NCBI GenBank assembly: GCA_937998875.1 | Contig: CALLBO010000009.1 | Span: forward strand, 248,001 to 312,000 | Length of the DNA stretch: 64,000 nt | Origin: an uncultured Granulosicoccaceae bacterium | Lineage (GTDB): Bacteria > Pseudomonadota > Gammaproteobacteria > Granulosicoccales > Granulosicoccaceae | Direction: 5' to 3' | In this document: piece after piece, positions 9,691 through 19,423 of the stretch | How positions within the stretch are numbered: position 1 is the stretch's first letter | How the letters are laid out: each line of letters begins with the position of its first letter | Position numbers and translations under genes: made by a program | The notes under the pieces: model-generated | What the model saw: the letters and a program-made list of their open reading frames with translations, nothing else | Database searches by the model: none | What the model was told of the DNA's origin: nothing

Positions 9691-10073
9691 CCCGCAGCCT
9701 GATCATCCAGTTTGACGGATTGATCTTCGGGCTCAGCGACACCCCACAGTTTTTCCAGCGCATAAAATTCACGGCTGTCTTCGGTCATCACGTGAGCAAG
9801 CACATCACCCAGATCAACGAGAATCCAGTTACCATCAGACTCACCTTCCATCCCTAACGGCCGGACACCCGCCTCTTTGGATTTCTCTACCACCTCATTG
9901 GCGAGGGATTTAACATGACGCTGGGAGGTGCCGGTGGCCACAATCATCCAGTCGGTCACGGTAGTACGGTCAGACACGTCGAGCACGACAATATCCTTGC
10001 CTTTCAGATCTTCAAGTGACTCAACAGTAAGTTTTTGTAGTTCCAATGCGTTCAATGGCAAACCCTGGGTCAT
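9687..10073 (-). CDS. rsfS: Ribosomal silencing factor RsfS
   Basis: A 128-residue RsfS/Iojap protein that binds uL14 on the 50S subunit and blocks subunit joining during starvation. Typical motifs are LKGKDIVVLDVSDRTTVTDW, MIVATGTSQRHVKSLA, GESDGNWILVDLGDVLAHVM and REFYALEKLWG. The start ATG overlaps the nadD stop as ATGA, indicating translational coupling. Its TAG stop lies in the terminal repeat of the adjacent mobile-looking element. The last residues (QSVKLDDQAAG) are not conserved in the family. Confidence 0.96.
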   Translation of the reverse strand: MTQGLPLNALELQKLTVESLEDLKGKDIVVLDVSDRTTVTDWMIVATGTSQRHVKSLANEVVEKSKEAGVRPLGMEGESDGNWILVDLGDVLAHVMTEDSREFYALEKLWGVAEPEDQSVKLDDQAAG

Positions 10074-10681
10074 AAATAGAGGTTATTCGACACAATGTAT
10101 TGTCGCACAGCATACGGCACTAAAAACTGAATATCCGCTTCCTGCTGCAATTCGCTTCTGATCCGGGTGGAGGAAATATCCAATTGTGTGACCTGACACA
10201 ATGCGATTTTTGCGGCAAATTCTCCTTCAAGTAGTGAATTCCCGAAGTCTGACAGCACCTCTCCAGGTCGCTCCATCACCGCCAGTTTCACTATTGATAA
10301 TATCTCCTCCCATCTGTGCCAGGTATCAAAAACGCTGAACTGATCAGTACCAACCACCAGGGTCAACTCAGCCAGCGGATACTCGCTCCGCATCTCCAGG
10401 AGAGTATCTATCGTGTAGGAGGTTTTTCGCCTTTCGATTTCCCTCGGGTCGATTATCAGCCCGGGACATCTGGCAATTGCGTGCTCAAGCATCTTAATTC
10501 GATCCGGGGCACTGGCTCGCGGCCCCGCCTTATGTGGCGGATCACCGGACGGGATAAAGCGAAGCTCATCGAGCGCAAGCTGCTGATACACCTCAAGGGC
10601 AGTGCGCAAGTGACCGAAGTGCACCGGATCAAATGACCCGCCATAAACCCCGATTGAACCCACAGGTTCAGTCAAAACCAC
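10070..10681 (-). CDS. nadD: Nicotinate-nucleotide adenylyltransferase NadD
   Basis: A 203-residue enzyme that joins ATP and nicotinate mononucleotide to make deamido-NAD, the common step of NAD synthesis. The nucleotidyltransferase signature GVYGGSFDPVHFGHL has the GSFDP and HxGH elements. FIPSGDPPHK and the C-terminal ISSTRIRSEL (ISSTxIR) motif are also present. A GTG at 10681 is the likely start; a TTG two codons later is possible. It lies 24 bp after proA and overlaps rsfS by 4 bp. Confidence 0.95.
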   Translation of the reverse strand: MVLTEPVGSIGVYGGSFDPVHFGHLRTALEVYQQLALDELRFIPSGDPPHKAGPRASAPDRIKMLEHAIARCPGLIIDPREIERRKTSYTIDTLLEMRSEYPLAELTLVVGTDQFSVFDTWHRWEEILSIVKLAVMERPGEVLSDFGNSLLEGEFAAKIALCQVTQLDISSTRIRSELQQEADIQFLVPYAVRQYIVSNNLYL

Positions 10682-10705
10682 AACTCGTTAAAGTTAAATG
10701 GCAAA

Positions 10706-11977
10706 TCAACGAGTCGTCCCTTCACCATACACAATATACTTCTGCGTTGTCAGCCCCTCTACACCTACCGGACCACGCACATGCAGTCTGTCAGTACTGA
10801 TGCCTATCTCCGCACCTAAGCCATATTCAAAACCATCCGCAAAGCAGGTGGCGGCATTGACCATCACTGAACTTGAATCAACCTGGCGGGTAAACTGACG
10901 TGCCCGATCAAGATTACCGGTAATGATCGCATCGGTGTGGCCGGACCCATACTTTTTAATGTGATCCATCGCCTGCTGCATTGAGTCGACCGTACGAATA
11001 GACAACACCGGCGCAAGATATTCGGTTACCCAGTCTTCCTCTGTGGCTGCTGTTGCATCCGGCAACACAGATCTGGTTTTTTTACACGCTCGTACTTCTA
11101 CACCTTTATCGATCAGCTTTTTGTTTAATCCAGGTAGTACATCTGCAGCAACAGCCTCATTGACCAGTAGCGTTTCCATTGCACCACAAATACCGTAGCG
11201 ATAGGTTTTTGAATTAAGTGCAACGTTTTCCGCCATCTCTTTGTCTGCAAACTCGTCAATGTAGATGTGGCACAGACCTTCAAGGTGTTTTATCACTGGC
11301 ACACGAGCATCTTCACTTATACGTTTGACCAGCCCTTTACCGCCTCGTGGAATTACCACATCAATGAAATCCTGCATTTGAATCAGCTCGATCACTGCAG
11401 CACGATCGGTGGTTTCGACAAACTGCACAGATTCCTCCGGAAGACCGGCAACTGACAATCCGTGCTTTATACAGTCAGCTATCGCGATGTTGGAATTAAT
11501 TGCCTCAGACCCGCCACGCAATACTGTCGCATTACCAGACTTCAGGCACAGTGCTGCTGCATCTGCAGTCACATTCGGGCGGGACTCATAGATGATTCCA
11601 ATCACTCCAATCGGCACCCGCATCCTGCCGATCTGCAGACCGGATGGCTGAAACTTCATGTCACTGATTTCACCGATTGGATCCGGCAGGGTCGCTACCT
11701 GACGCAGACCGTTTGCCATGCCTTCGATTCTCGCTGGCGTCAGCTCAAGCCGGTCGAGCAGTGCTGCGGCAAGTCCGGTTTCATTACCCGCCTGCATGTC
11801 TTGTTTATTGGCATCAGTCAGACTGGCAGACGAATCCTGAATAGCCTCAGCAATTGCATTCAGCGCTTTGTTCTTAGTTTGCCCGTCAGCATCAGCTACA
11901 AGCTGACTCGCTTCACGTGCCTGCACCCCTAAAGTGTGCATGTATTCTTTGACCGATAAGTCTGTTGCTTTATTCAC
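10706..11977 (-). CDS. proA: Glutamate-5-semialdehyde dehydrogenase ProA
   Basis: A 423-residue NADPH-dependent gamma-glutamyl phosphate reductase, the second step of proline synthesis. It shows the aldehyde-dehydrogenase-like fold: RMPIGVIG-type segment (here [20 protein letters not shown]), [18 protein letters not shown], and the catalytic-cysteine region [14 protein letters not shown]. The C-terminus is [14 protein letters not shown] ([21 protein letters not shown]), as in other ProA proteins. It lies between holA and nadD, 56 bp after holA. proB is not in the window. Confidence 0.96.
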   Translation of the reverse strand: MNKATDLSVKEYMHTLGVQAREASQLVADADGQTKNKALNAIAEAIQDSSASLTDANKQDMQAGNETGLAAALLDRLELTPARIEGMANGLRQVATLPDPIGEISDMKFQPSGLQIGRMRVPIGVIGIIYESRPNVTADAAALCLKSGNATVLRGGSEAINSNIAIADCIKHGLSVAGLPEESVQFVETTDRAAVIELIQMQDFIDVVIPRGGKGLVKRISEDARVPVIKHLEGLCHIYIDEFADKEMAENVALNSKTYRYGICGAMETLLVNEAVAADVLPGLNKKLIDKGVEVRACKKTRSVLPDATAATEEDWVTEYLAPVLSIRTVDSMQQAMDHIKKYGSGHTDAIITGNLDRARQFTRQVDSSSVMVNAATCFADGFEYGLGAEIGISTDRLHVRGPVGVEGLTTQKYIVYGEGTTR

Positions 11978-12033
11978 GTTGATCCAATGCCGTATGGAAA
12001 TTTTATATCAGAGTAAATTAGGCCAGGAGTTAC

Positions 12034-13077
12034 TTAATTGATATCACTATAGCGCATCAATGGCCAGCGCGAACCGCTCAAACGGGTAACAAAGGCTGCA
12101 ATTTCAGTCCACAAATCACCATTTGCCATACCTTTTGACAGCAGATCAAGATAACTACAATCTGCACTGGCACGTAACCAGAAGAGGCGCTTGCGCTCGC
12201 GAATAATTCTGCCAACCAACGGTTGCTTGTTTTTCCAGACTCCCGATTTAAACATTGCCTGCGAAGGATTCTCACCCCGATCAATCTTACTTAATACCGC
12301 GTTAATCTTGCGGACTTCACTGCCCAGATGCCAACAGATTAATACCGGCGAATCACCCGCAGCACGCAAACCGTTTAAGACTTTTATGGCACGGGTGGTT
12401 TCACTACCGAGTGCTGCATCGATTAAATCAATGATGGTATATCTGGAACTGTCCGTCACACTGGCAAGCACCTCGCGTGGACCGACACTCTGATTGGAAT
12501 AAAGAATCGCGAGCTTTTCGATCTCCTGTTTGGCTGCCAGCAGATTGCCCTCTACCCGATCGACCAACAGCTCAATCGCCTCTGCATCTGCCTGAACATT
12601 CGACGCACGCAATCGCTGCTCAATCCAGCCGCGGGTTTTTGCAGGTGACAACGGCCAGACCTGCATAGTTACACCTGCCTTATCAATAGCTTTAAACCAC
12701 GCACTGGTTTGAAAGCGGCCTTCCGGCCTGCCGGTGGTAATTAACAGCACCGTATCTTCCGGTGGTGACTCACACCATTTTTTTAACGCTTTTGAACCTT
12801 CAGTACCTGGCTTGCCGGACGGAATATGCAGGCCGACAATTTTCTTATCACCGAACAGAGACATGGTGTTGCCGGACATCGCAAGTGCCTGCCAGTCAAA
12901 CGAACGGGCGTTATCCACCTGATAACGCTCGGTGCCGGTAAAGCCTGCTTTGCGTGCAGCTGCACGAATCTGGTCTGCAGCCTCCATAATCTGCAATGGT
13001 TCATCGCCGCTGATCATGTAGACAGGCGCGATGCCTTTTGCGAGAGCTTTCGGCAATGTATCGGGATAGACGTTCAC
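12034..13077 (-). CDS. holA: DNA polymerase III delta subunit HolA
   Basis: A 347-residue clamp-loader delta subunit that opens the sliding clamp. It aligns along its length with E. coli HolA: N-terminal YPDTLPKALAKGIAPVYMISGDEPL (shown in part), AMSLFGDKK-type region (NTMSLFGDKKIVGL), and helical modules ending WLRASADCSYLDLLSKG. A GTG start at 13077 gives the family N-terminus. It heads the leftward block and is divergent from pyrD, with which it shares a 117-bp gap. The usual neighbours lptE and leuS are absent. Confidence 0.92.
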   Translation of the reverse strand: MNVYPDTLPKALAKGIAPVYMISGDEPLQIMEAADQIRAAARKAGFTGTERYQVDNARSFDWQALAMSGNTMSLFGDKKIVGLHIPSGKPGTEGSKALKKWCESPPEDTVLLITTGRPEGRFQTSAWFKAIDKAGVTMQVWPLSPAKTRGWIEQRLRASNVQADAEAIELLVDRVEGNLLAAKQEIEKLAILYSNQSVGPREVLASVTDSSRYTIIDLIDAALGSETTRAIKVLNGLRAAGDSPVLICWHLGSEVRKINAVLSKIDRGENPSQAMFKSGVWKNKQPLVGRIIRERKRLFWLRASADCSYLDLLSKGMANGDLWTEIAAFVTRLSGSRWPLMRYSDIN

Positions 13078-13194
13078 TCTGTCATTTTACGCCTAAAATC
13101 TGCACTTGCGTGCATTTCTTGGCCACTCATACGCAGTGCACGCAAAGCACAATGCAAGTACACTCGCGTAGATTCAAAACCGACCCCCGTAATC

Positions 13195-14223
13195 TTGATC
13201 TACCCAACTTTAAGAAATCTACTTTTTAAACTGCCTGCAGAGCGCTCTCACGATCTTGCCCTGTCTGCAATTTCCAAAACACCCGCACCGATTCTACGGG
13301 CAATGGCAAAGGGCACGGTTGCAGACACGCCAACCAATGTCATGGGTATCGACTTTCCGAATGCTGTCGGGCTGGCAGCTGGTCTTGATAAAAACGCCGA
13401 TTACTACAGCAGTCTGTCACAGTTCGGTTTCGGCTTTATTGAGGTCGGCACAATCACACCGAAAGCACAGTCCGGTAACGAAAAGCCACGCATGTTCCGG
13501 TTGCAGGAAGACAACGCCGTTATTAATCGTATGGGATTTAACAACAGAGGTGTCTCCTACCTGGCGGCCCAGGTGGGCAACACTGACTACAACGGCGTCC
13601 TCGGAATCAACATCGGCAAAAATAAAGACACTCCTCTTGAACGCGCGCATGAGGATTACCAGCTCTGTATGCAGCGCGTCTACACATTGGCAGACTACAT
13701 CACTGTCAATATCTCATCACCAAACACACCGGGTCTTCGTGATTTGCAGGTTGGTGAGGCAACCAAAAAATTACTGACAGAAGTCAAATCCACACAGCAA
13801 AAGCTGACAGATAAATACGGACGCTATGTCCCGGTAGCGGTAAAAGTCGCACCGGATATGGCACCACAGGATATTAATGACTTCTGCGACACCGCCAGAG
13901 CGTTGAGGATCGATGCGATTATCGCCACAAATACCACACTATCAAGACCGAATTTATCATCAGAGCACGCCGATGAGGCAGGTGGATTGAGTGGCAAGCC
14001 AGTGACGGAACTTGCGCGATCCACAATCGCACAACTGGCGCAGCGGTTGCAGAAAGAAATACCGGTTATCGGCTGCGGCGGCATATTTTCAGGCAAAGAT
14101 GCATTGGCGCATCTAGCAGCTGGTGCATCGCTGTTGCAGGTCTACACCGGATTTATCTACCGGGGCCCTGAATTGATTACCGAAATTCGTAAGTCAATAA
14201 CAGATTCACCAAAGAATACATAG
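13195..14223 (+). CDS. pyrD: Dihydroorotate dehydrogenase (quinone), class 2
   Basis: A 342-residue membrane-associated flavoenzyme that oxidises dihydroorotate to orotate with quinone in pyrimidine synthesis. The longer open frame runs back into holA, but homology begins at IYPTLRNLLFKLPAERSH, matching the E. coli start MYYPFVRKALF. That places the start at TTG 13195; no ATG is available. Core motifs are VGLAAGLDKN, GFIEVGTITP, RMGFNNRGV, NISSPNTPGLR (catalytic-loop region), ATNTTLSR and GGIFSGKDAL. The N-terminal helices that bind membrane are present, so this is class 2. A DHH protein follows 10 bp downstream. Confidence 0.94.
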   Translation: MIYPTLRNLLFKLPAERSHDLALSAISKTPAPILRAMAKGTVADTPTNVMGIDFPNAVGLAAGLDKNADYYSSLSQFGFGFIEVGTITPKAQSGNEKPRMFRLQEDNAVINRMGFNNRGVSYLAAQVGNTDYNGVLGINIGKNKDTPLERAHEDYQLCMQRVYTLADYITVNISSPNTPGLRDLQVGEATKKLLTEVKSTQQKLTDKYGRYVPVAVKVAPDMAPQDINDFCDTARALRIDAIIATNTTLSRPNLSSEHADEAGGLSGKPVTELARSTIAQLAQRLQKEIPVIGCGGIFSGKDALAHLAAGASLLQVYTGFIYRGPELITEIRKSITDSPKNT

Positions 14224-14233
14224 GAGTAACGCA

Positions 14234-15193
14234 ATGGCAGACTACGATATTTTTAACGGTGATGCAGACGGCATCTGTGCATTACTACAACTTCGCCTGT
14301 CCGAGCCACGCGATGCAAAACTCATCACCGGGGTAAAGCGGGATATTGATCTGTTAAAGCAGGTGACAGCCAATGCCGGTGACCGGGTTACCGTACTCGA
14401 CGTATCAATGGACAAAAACCATGGTGCATTAGTATCTACGCTGCAGGCAGGTGCCGATGTTATTTATTTCGATCACCATTTCCCGGGCGAGATACCAGCA
14501 TCAGATAATCTCAGCGCACATATAGATACAGATGCTGAAGTCTGTACCGGCTTACTGGTCAACAAGTACCTCAACGGCGCTCACCTGCGCTGGGCTGTCA
14601 CTGCAGCCTACGGTGACAATCTGCACAAAGCCGCTGTTGCTGCAGCCACCCCTCTGGACCTTTCAAACGATGAGCTTTCGCAACTGGAAGAACTCGGCAC
14701 GCTGCTAAATTACAATGGTTACGGTGCAACCGTCGATGATCTGTTCTTTGCACCGGATGATTTGTTCAAAAAGTTACTGCCCTATGAGAACCCGTTTGAT
14801 TTCATAGCGAGTGATGAAAATTTCAAAGCCTTGAAACAAGGCTTTGAACAGGACATGGCCAATGCCAAAGCAGTCGCACCGTCACTTGAAACAACTGACT
14901 GCGCGTTGTACATGTTTCCAGAGGAAAGCTGGTCACGTCGTGTGGGCGGTGTATACGGCAACGAACTCGCACGCGAAAATCCTGATCGTGCACATGCTCT
15001 ATTGAGTGACATTGGCAATGATTGCTACCAGGTAAGTGTGAGAGCACCCATCAACCGGCGCGATGGCGCTGATGAACTTTGCAGACAATTCGATACGGGC
15101 GGCGGGCGCAAAGCGGCAGCAGGGGTAAACAAACTACCGCTGGCAGAACTTGATCGATTCAAGTCTGCTTTCGAGGCGCAGTTTAAAGCCTGA
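14234..15193 (+). CDS. DHH-family phosphoesterase-like protein
   Basis: A 319-residue protein with the layout of a DHH phosphoesterase: YDIFNGDADGICAL near the N-terminus (metal-binding DADG), TVLDVSMDKNH, then VIYFDHHFPG (the DHH motif, about residue 78). A C-terminal DHHA1-like element reads CRQFDTGGGRKAAAGVN. Family members cleave phosphodiester or pyrophosphate bonds of oligonucleotides or acetylated substrates; the substrate here cannot be read. An AGGAG site 6 nt before the ATG and the 10-bp gap suggest co-transcription with pyrD. Confidence 0.8.
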   Translation: MADYDIFNGDADGICALLQLRLSEPRDAKLITGVKRDIDLLKQVTANAGDRVTVLDVSMDKNHGALVSTLQAGADVIYFDHHFPGEIPASDNLSAHIDTDAEVCTGLLVNKYLNGAHLRWAVTAAYGDNLHKAAVAAATPLDLSNDELSQLEELGTLLNYNGYGATVDDLFFAPDDLFKKLLPYENPFDFIASDENFKALKQGFEQDMANAKAVAPSLETTDCALYMFPEESWSRRVGGVYGNELARENPDRAHALLSDIGNDCYQVSVRAPINRRDGADELCRQFDTGGGRKAAAGVNKLPLAELDRFKSAFEAQFKA

Positions 15194-15479
15194 TTCTATT
15201 TGCAGGATCCCGGTTTCCGGCTTATTCAAATAGGCTTACTGCCAGTCGAGGCCAAAGATCCACACCGAATCTTCAAGGCTTGATCAGTGCTCGATCCAAA
15301 ACAGGCAGGTCACCGCAGGACGACTCTGCAACTGTGTTCGCACCCATAACGCAGAGGCAACACACATTTGTGCCGAAATTCGCACACAACATTGCAAAAT
15401 TTCCCCATCCATTCCGGAATCTGCTGTCTCAAACAGATAAAATCTGCGCCGTTCGACCCTGCCTAAACCAGAGACAGCT

Positions 15480-17582
15480 ATGCATTTTTCTCTACCAAAT
15501 TGTCGTTATCAGCGCATTACGCTGGCGTTCCTGCTAATTGGCTCACCACTGGCTCTGGCCGACAGCGCTAATCATCTTCACAGCCCGGGCGAAATACCCG
15601 AACTGACGCGAATGCTGGAAGAGTTATCTAATGAAGCTGCGGCAACCGATACTCCCGTGCGACGAACCGTGCAGGCTGCACCTGTCACCCTCGGCCAGCC
15701 TGCGCTTTTCGGCCAGTGGTCAGATGTAGTTGACTGGCCGGTTATTGCAGTGCACGCAAACCTGCTCCCGAATGGCAAAGTACTGGCCTGGGATGCCACT
15801 CCCGATGACTTTGACGACGATCCTCATACTGCAGAAATCTTCACCACTCGCGTCACACTGTGGGACCCGCTAACCGGCGTCCACGTTCAAACCAACAACG
15901 ATACTAACTCAGATCTTTTCTGCGCCGGATCTGCACAAATGTGGGACGGCCGCGTTCTATTCGCAGGCGGTGACAGCGGTCGAGCCGGTGCTAACGGTCC
16001 ACTGATGAACACCAGCATCTATGATCCTGAAACCAACAGCTGGCGACAGGTTACCAATATGGCGGCTCCTCGTTGGTACTCATCAGTTGCAGCAATGGGT
16101 AACGGTGAGTTGCTTACCTACGCTGGCACCTATTTTCCTGACCCGATTGCAGAAGTATTCCAGCTCGACGAAACCTGGCGCACACTGTCATCTGTTCCTC
16201 TGACTAACGGGCTCTCTGAATACTATCAATGGATGCAGACAACACCAGAGGGCGATGTCATGACCTTCGGCCCGCAAAACAGAATCGCAACCATTGAAAC
16301 CGATGGCAACGGGCGACTGATAGAAGGACCACTCCGAGATGGCTTTGCAGAGCGCTGGTACGGCAGTTATGCAATGTACGACATCGGCAAGGTGCTGGTC
16401 ACTGGCGGCACGGAAAAAGACGGTGGTGATACCTCATACAGCTCGTCTGTTGTTATCGATACCGGCACGCGCCAGACCATCGATACCAGCCCGATGATTC
16501 ACAAACGCTCACAACACAATCTGACCATTCTGGCAGACGGTTCAGTACTCGCAACCGGCGGCAATACCGACGGTGAAACGTTAATCAGTATGGATGCCGG
16601 TGTCTATCAACCAGAGGTCTGGTCACCCGCGTCCGGCCAGTGGCGGGAAATGAACGATATGCAGATCAACCGCCAGTATCATTCAGTAGCATTGCTGTTA
16701 CCTGATGGGCGTGTTCTGTCTGCCGGCGGCGGATACTGCGGCGACTGCAGGCAAGTGGGCTATCACGAACAAAACGCAGAGATATTCTCACCACCTTATC
16801 TGTTTGCCAATGATGATACACCAGCGGTCAGACCCTCAGTCAGCGCTACATCTGAAGCCATCGATTATAGAAACGCGTTTACCGTAACCAGCAACCAGGC
16901 AGCGCTTATTGCCAAAGCACATCTTATTAAGCTGGGCGCCGCAACTCATTCACAAAACCAGGATCAGCGTTTGGTGCCACTGTCTTTCACGTCAAGTGGA
17001 AATACAGTACAACTGACCGCCCCTGACAATCGAAACATCGCACCTCCCGGTTACTACATGTTGTTTCTGGTAAACGACGATGGAGTGCCATCTGTAGGGG
17101 AAATGCTCAAACTCGGTCAGCCGCTACTGACATCAGGCAAAGCGGTTAGCAAACCGTTAAGACGCAATCAAACTGATGAATACGTTATCAATTCAGCCCG
17201 TGCAGATAGAAATCTACTCGTGAGTATTGAAACCGTAAGTGCCAATGGAAGACTGGAAATAACCGGTCTTGACACTAACAGCCAAAGCACGGCAGTTTGT
17301 TCTATCAATATAACCGCCGGTCAACCAAACACCTGTTCACTTGAGAATACTTCCAACACGCGATGGAAAATTCAATTCACTGCCTTGAACGACACTTCGT
17401 ATGATCTGGTGGCAAGTCTCAGTACTAATGCTGATACAGAAGCGATATCCGCACCTGAAGGTGCTGTGGTAACGGTCGGCGGTTCAGGTAGTTCAGGCGG
17501 AGGTGTGATTGGATTTCCATTGTTGTTGCTAAATACTCTGCTAATGCTGGGTATCCGACGAAAGTCTCCGGCTCGGCATTAG
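15480..17582 (+). CDS. Exported copper-radical oxidase (galactose/glyoxal oxidase family) with GlyGly-CTERM anchor
   Basis: A 700-residue secreted oxidase. Residues 1-27 are a signal peptide, followed by a Kelch beta-propeller with repeated DGRVLFAGG-like blades. A DUF1929 C-terminal domain (GYYMLFLVNDDGVPSV) comes next, then a PPC-like beta domain (about 555-655). The tail is GSGSSGGG, a hydrophobic helix, then RRK, which is the GlyGly-CTERM signal processed by rhombosortase. Residues equivalent to all galactose oxidase active-site positions are present: Cys148 and Tyr200 (the crosslinked Tyr-Cys pair), Tyr400-His401 (in RQYHSVALLLPDGRV) and His490 (in ATHSQNQDQR). It should oxidise an alcohol or aldehyde with O2 to give H2O2; the substrate is unknown. 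It converges with the hydrolase gene 65 bp away. Confidence 0.88.
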   Translation: MHFSLPNCRYQRITLAFLLIGSPLALADSANHLHSPGEIPELTRMLEELSNEAAATDTPVRRTVQAAPVTLGQPALFGQWSDVVDWPVIAVHANLLPNGKVLAWDATPDDFDDDPHTAEIFTTRVTLWDPLTGVHVQTNNDTNSDLFCAGSAQMWDGRVLFAGGDSGRAGANGPLMNTSIYDPETNSWRQVTNMAAPRWYSSVAAMGNGELLTYAGTYFPDPIAEVFQLDETWRTLSSVPLTNGLSEYYQWMQTTPEGDVMTFGPQNRIATIETDGNGRLIEGPLRDGFAERWYGSYAMYDIGKVLVTGGTEKDGGDTSYSSSVVIDTGTRQTIDTSPMIHKRSQHNLTILADGSVLATGGNTDGETLISMDAGVYQPEVWSPASGQWREMNDMQINRQYHSVALLLPDGRVLSAGGGYCGDCRQVGYHEQNAEIFSPPYLFANDDTPAVRPSVSATSEAIDYRNAFTVTSNQAALIAKAHLIKLGAATHSQNQDQRLVPLSFTSSGNTVQLTAPDNRNIAPPGYYMLFLVNDDGVPSVGEMLKLGQPLLTSGKAVSKPLRRNQTDEYVINSARADRNLLVSIETVSANGRLEITGLDTNSQSTAVCSINITAGQPNTCSLENTSNTRWKIQFTALNDTSYDLVASLSTNADTEAISAPEGAVVTVGGSGSSGGGVIGFPLLLLNTLLMLGIRRKSPARH

Positions 17583-17647
17583 GCAACAATACTTAGATAA
17601 AACTGCCCGGCGCACAATGGTTCAGCACCGGGTTTCCCGTGGGGCGC

Positions 17648-19159
17648 TTAACGCGGTTCGCAACTTTCCTCTGCAACCGGATCCCATCCCCAGCCATCAT
17701 TTGCATCCGCATCGATGTAATCACAATTGTCCTGCACTTGCAGCGGTGCACAGCTAAGACCTGCTGCACCGTTCCAGCCCCAGCCGTCGTTAACATCTGC
17801 GTCTGTATAGTCACAACGCGATGACTGACCGGACGGTTGAAGCCACTCAAACAGTAATCCTTTGGCGGTGCGATCCGGAAACCCCTTCCAGTATGTATGA
17901 TCGTCGGTAAAGACACCGTCGGTTTGTGCATACACTCCGTCATTGGAGTTTGGCACTAACTCAAGATACGAACCCGCCTCAGAATCGTCTTTCATATATT
18001 TATTCAACCAGGCCGTGACAAAGTGCTGCGAGATATTGTTCATTCGTTCTGATTGCCATACGGGATCTGTATAGTGTTCGGACAGGTTAAACCCCAGGGC
18101 ATCACTAAACACATAACTCTCGACAGGTGCTGGCATCGCTGCTCCGGCATTGTGATTAGCATTATCAAAGGTCAACAACGCACGCTCGACACTGGTTGCA
18201 CCCTCCCAGATAGCACGAATACCATTCTCATATCCGGAGACATCATCTTCTGAACCAGCCACAAACAGCATCGGTATCTCAATATCTGCAAGTCCTGCAG
18301 CATCCCAGAATCCAAAGTTCATACCCCACGGAGCGAATGCCACGGCAGTTTTAATGCGTGAATCGATCAATTCATTGTGACTGGCGCTACCGGCCTCATG
18401 TACACCAAGCTGACCGTGTGGTGCACCAAACGAATAGTCAATTGACAATTGAGTGACACCGGCACCAGCCGTGATCACCGCACCATAACCACCCATGGAG
18501 TACCCGACAAGAGCAGTATTGGATGCGTCAATCAGTCCGCCAAAAAATGATGTACCGTCCATCGACAGTCGCTCCATTTCATCCAATACAAAAATTTGAT
18601 CGAGAGATCGATTTACCAGCGTAGATCCAAATGCAGCCTGTGTTCGATACGTTGAATCTGTATGGTCAATGGAGGCAACTACGTATCCCTTCGATGCAAT
18701 ATTCTCTGCAAGATGTGACAACAAAAACCGGTTACCCGGGTACCCGTGAGAGACAATCACCAACGGAAACGATCCGTCATTCACGGCGGGAGATGCATCC
18801 CGCTCTGCCTGCCCTTGCAGCTCAACCTCGGTAGTTCCATCTCTGAGATAGGCTGTTAAAGTGGTATTTCCTGCAGACGCTGCATCTGCCGGATACCAGA
18901 CTTCAACCGTTAATGGTCGATCGTAAACGGGCAATGGATCTGGCAACGGAACGGCATTGTCGAGCTGAAGGATATCAATCTGACCCGGATTGATCAGCTC
19001 TACCGTGGTCACCCCGATTTTGTAGTCGCCATAGGCGGACAGCTCTGGAGCGCCAGGCAGCTGGGTGTCTATACGATTTTCTGCTAACACATTAGTACCC
19101 ATAAAAGTACAAATAAAGCAGCACGCAAGTACCGCACTTCGCTTTAACCGCTCCATCAT
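17648..19159 (-). CDS. Exported alpha/beta hydrolase with two C-terminal GWGW repeats
   Basis: A 503-residue secreted hydrolase of the dienelactone/PAF-acetylhydrolase-like group. The start is ATG 19159, behind GGAGGAA; an upstream in-frame ATG lacks this. The signal peptide ends at about residue 26 (VLA-EN). The catalytic domain shows VIVSHGYPG (oxyanion region), the nucleophile elbow GYSMGG (Ser221), and a late His in DNANHNAGA. An Asp in FVAGSEDDVSG is the probable third member of the triad. Two 22-residue repeats end the protein (449-470 and 479-500), each C-D-Y-x-D-A-D-x-N-D-G-W-G-W...S-C. They resemble small disulfide-held CBM10-like modules. Substrate unknown. Confidence 0.82.
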   Translation of the reverse strand: MMERLKRSAVLACCFICTFMGTNVLAENRIDTQLPGAPELSAYGDYKIGVTTVELINPGQIDILQLDNAVPLPDPLPVYDRPLTVEVWYPADAASAGNTTLTAYLRDGTTEVELQGQAERDASPAVNDGSFPLVIVSHGYPGNRFLLSHLAENIASKGYVVASIDHTDSTYRTQAAFGSTLVNRSLDQIFVLDEMERLSMDGTSFFGGLIDASNTALVGYSMGGYGAVITAGAGVTQLSIDYSFGAPHGQLGVHEAGSASHNELIDSRIKTAVAFAPWGMNFGFWDAAGLADIEIPMLFVAGSEDDVSGYENGIRAIWEGATSVERALLTFDNANHNAGAAMPAPVESYVFSDALGFNLSEHYTDPVWQSERMNNISQHFVTAWLNKYMKDDSEAGSYLELVPNSNDGVYAQTDGVFTDDHTYWKGFPDRTAKGLLFEWLQPSGQSSRCDYTDADVNDGWGWNGAAGLSCAPLQVQDNCDYIDADANDGWGWDPVAEESCEPR

Positions 19160-19423
19160 GAATTTCCTCCGGTATAGTTGTGGACATCGACGAAAATAGT
19201 ATCCTTCCAATGGATCACAATATATCAGCCATAAGAACTTGTCGAATGAATCATGACCCTGCACAGCCAGGTTGTTTCAATCAAACCACCGGGGTTCCCC
19301 AACTCGGTATCAGGCTGCACACAATGGATTCAGCCGGTCAATTGTTACAACGATGAAGCAGCTCTTTATCCCGGTCTCGGTATCCAACAATCCTGCACGA
19401 ACAATATTTTTTCGGAGTGAACA

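Noticed and set aside
12826..13194. N-terminal extension of PyrD back into holA
   Set aside because: It is antisense to holA and lacks homology; PyrD homology begins at TTG 13195.
17590..17630. Terminator between the copper-radical oxidase and hydrolase genes
   Set aside because: CCCGGCGC and CAGCACCGGG can pair imperfectly, but the loop is long and no U-tract follows on either strand.
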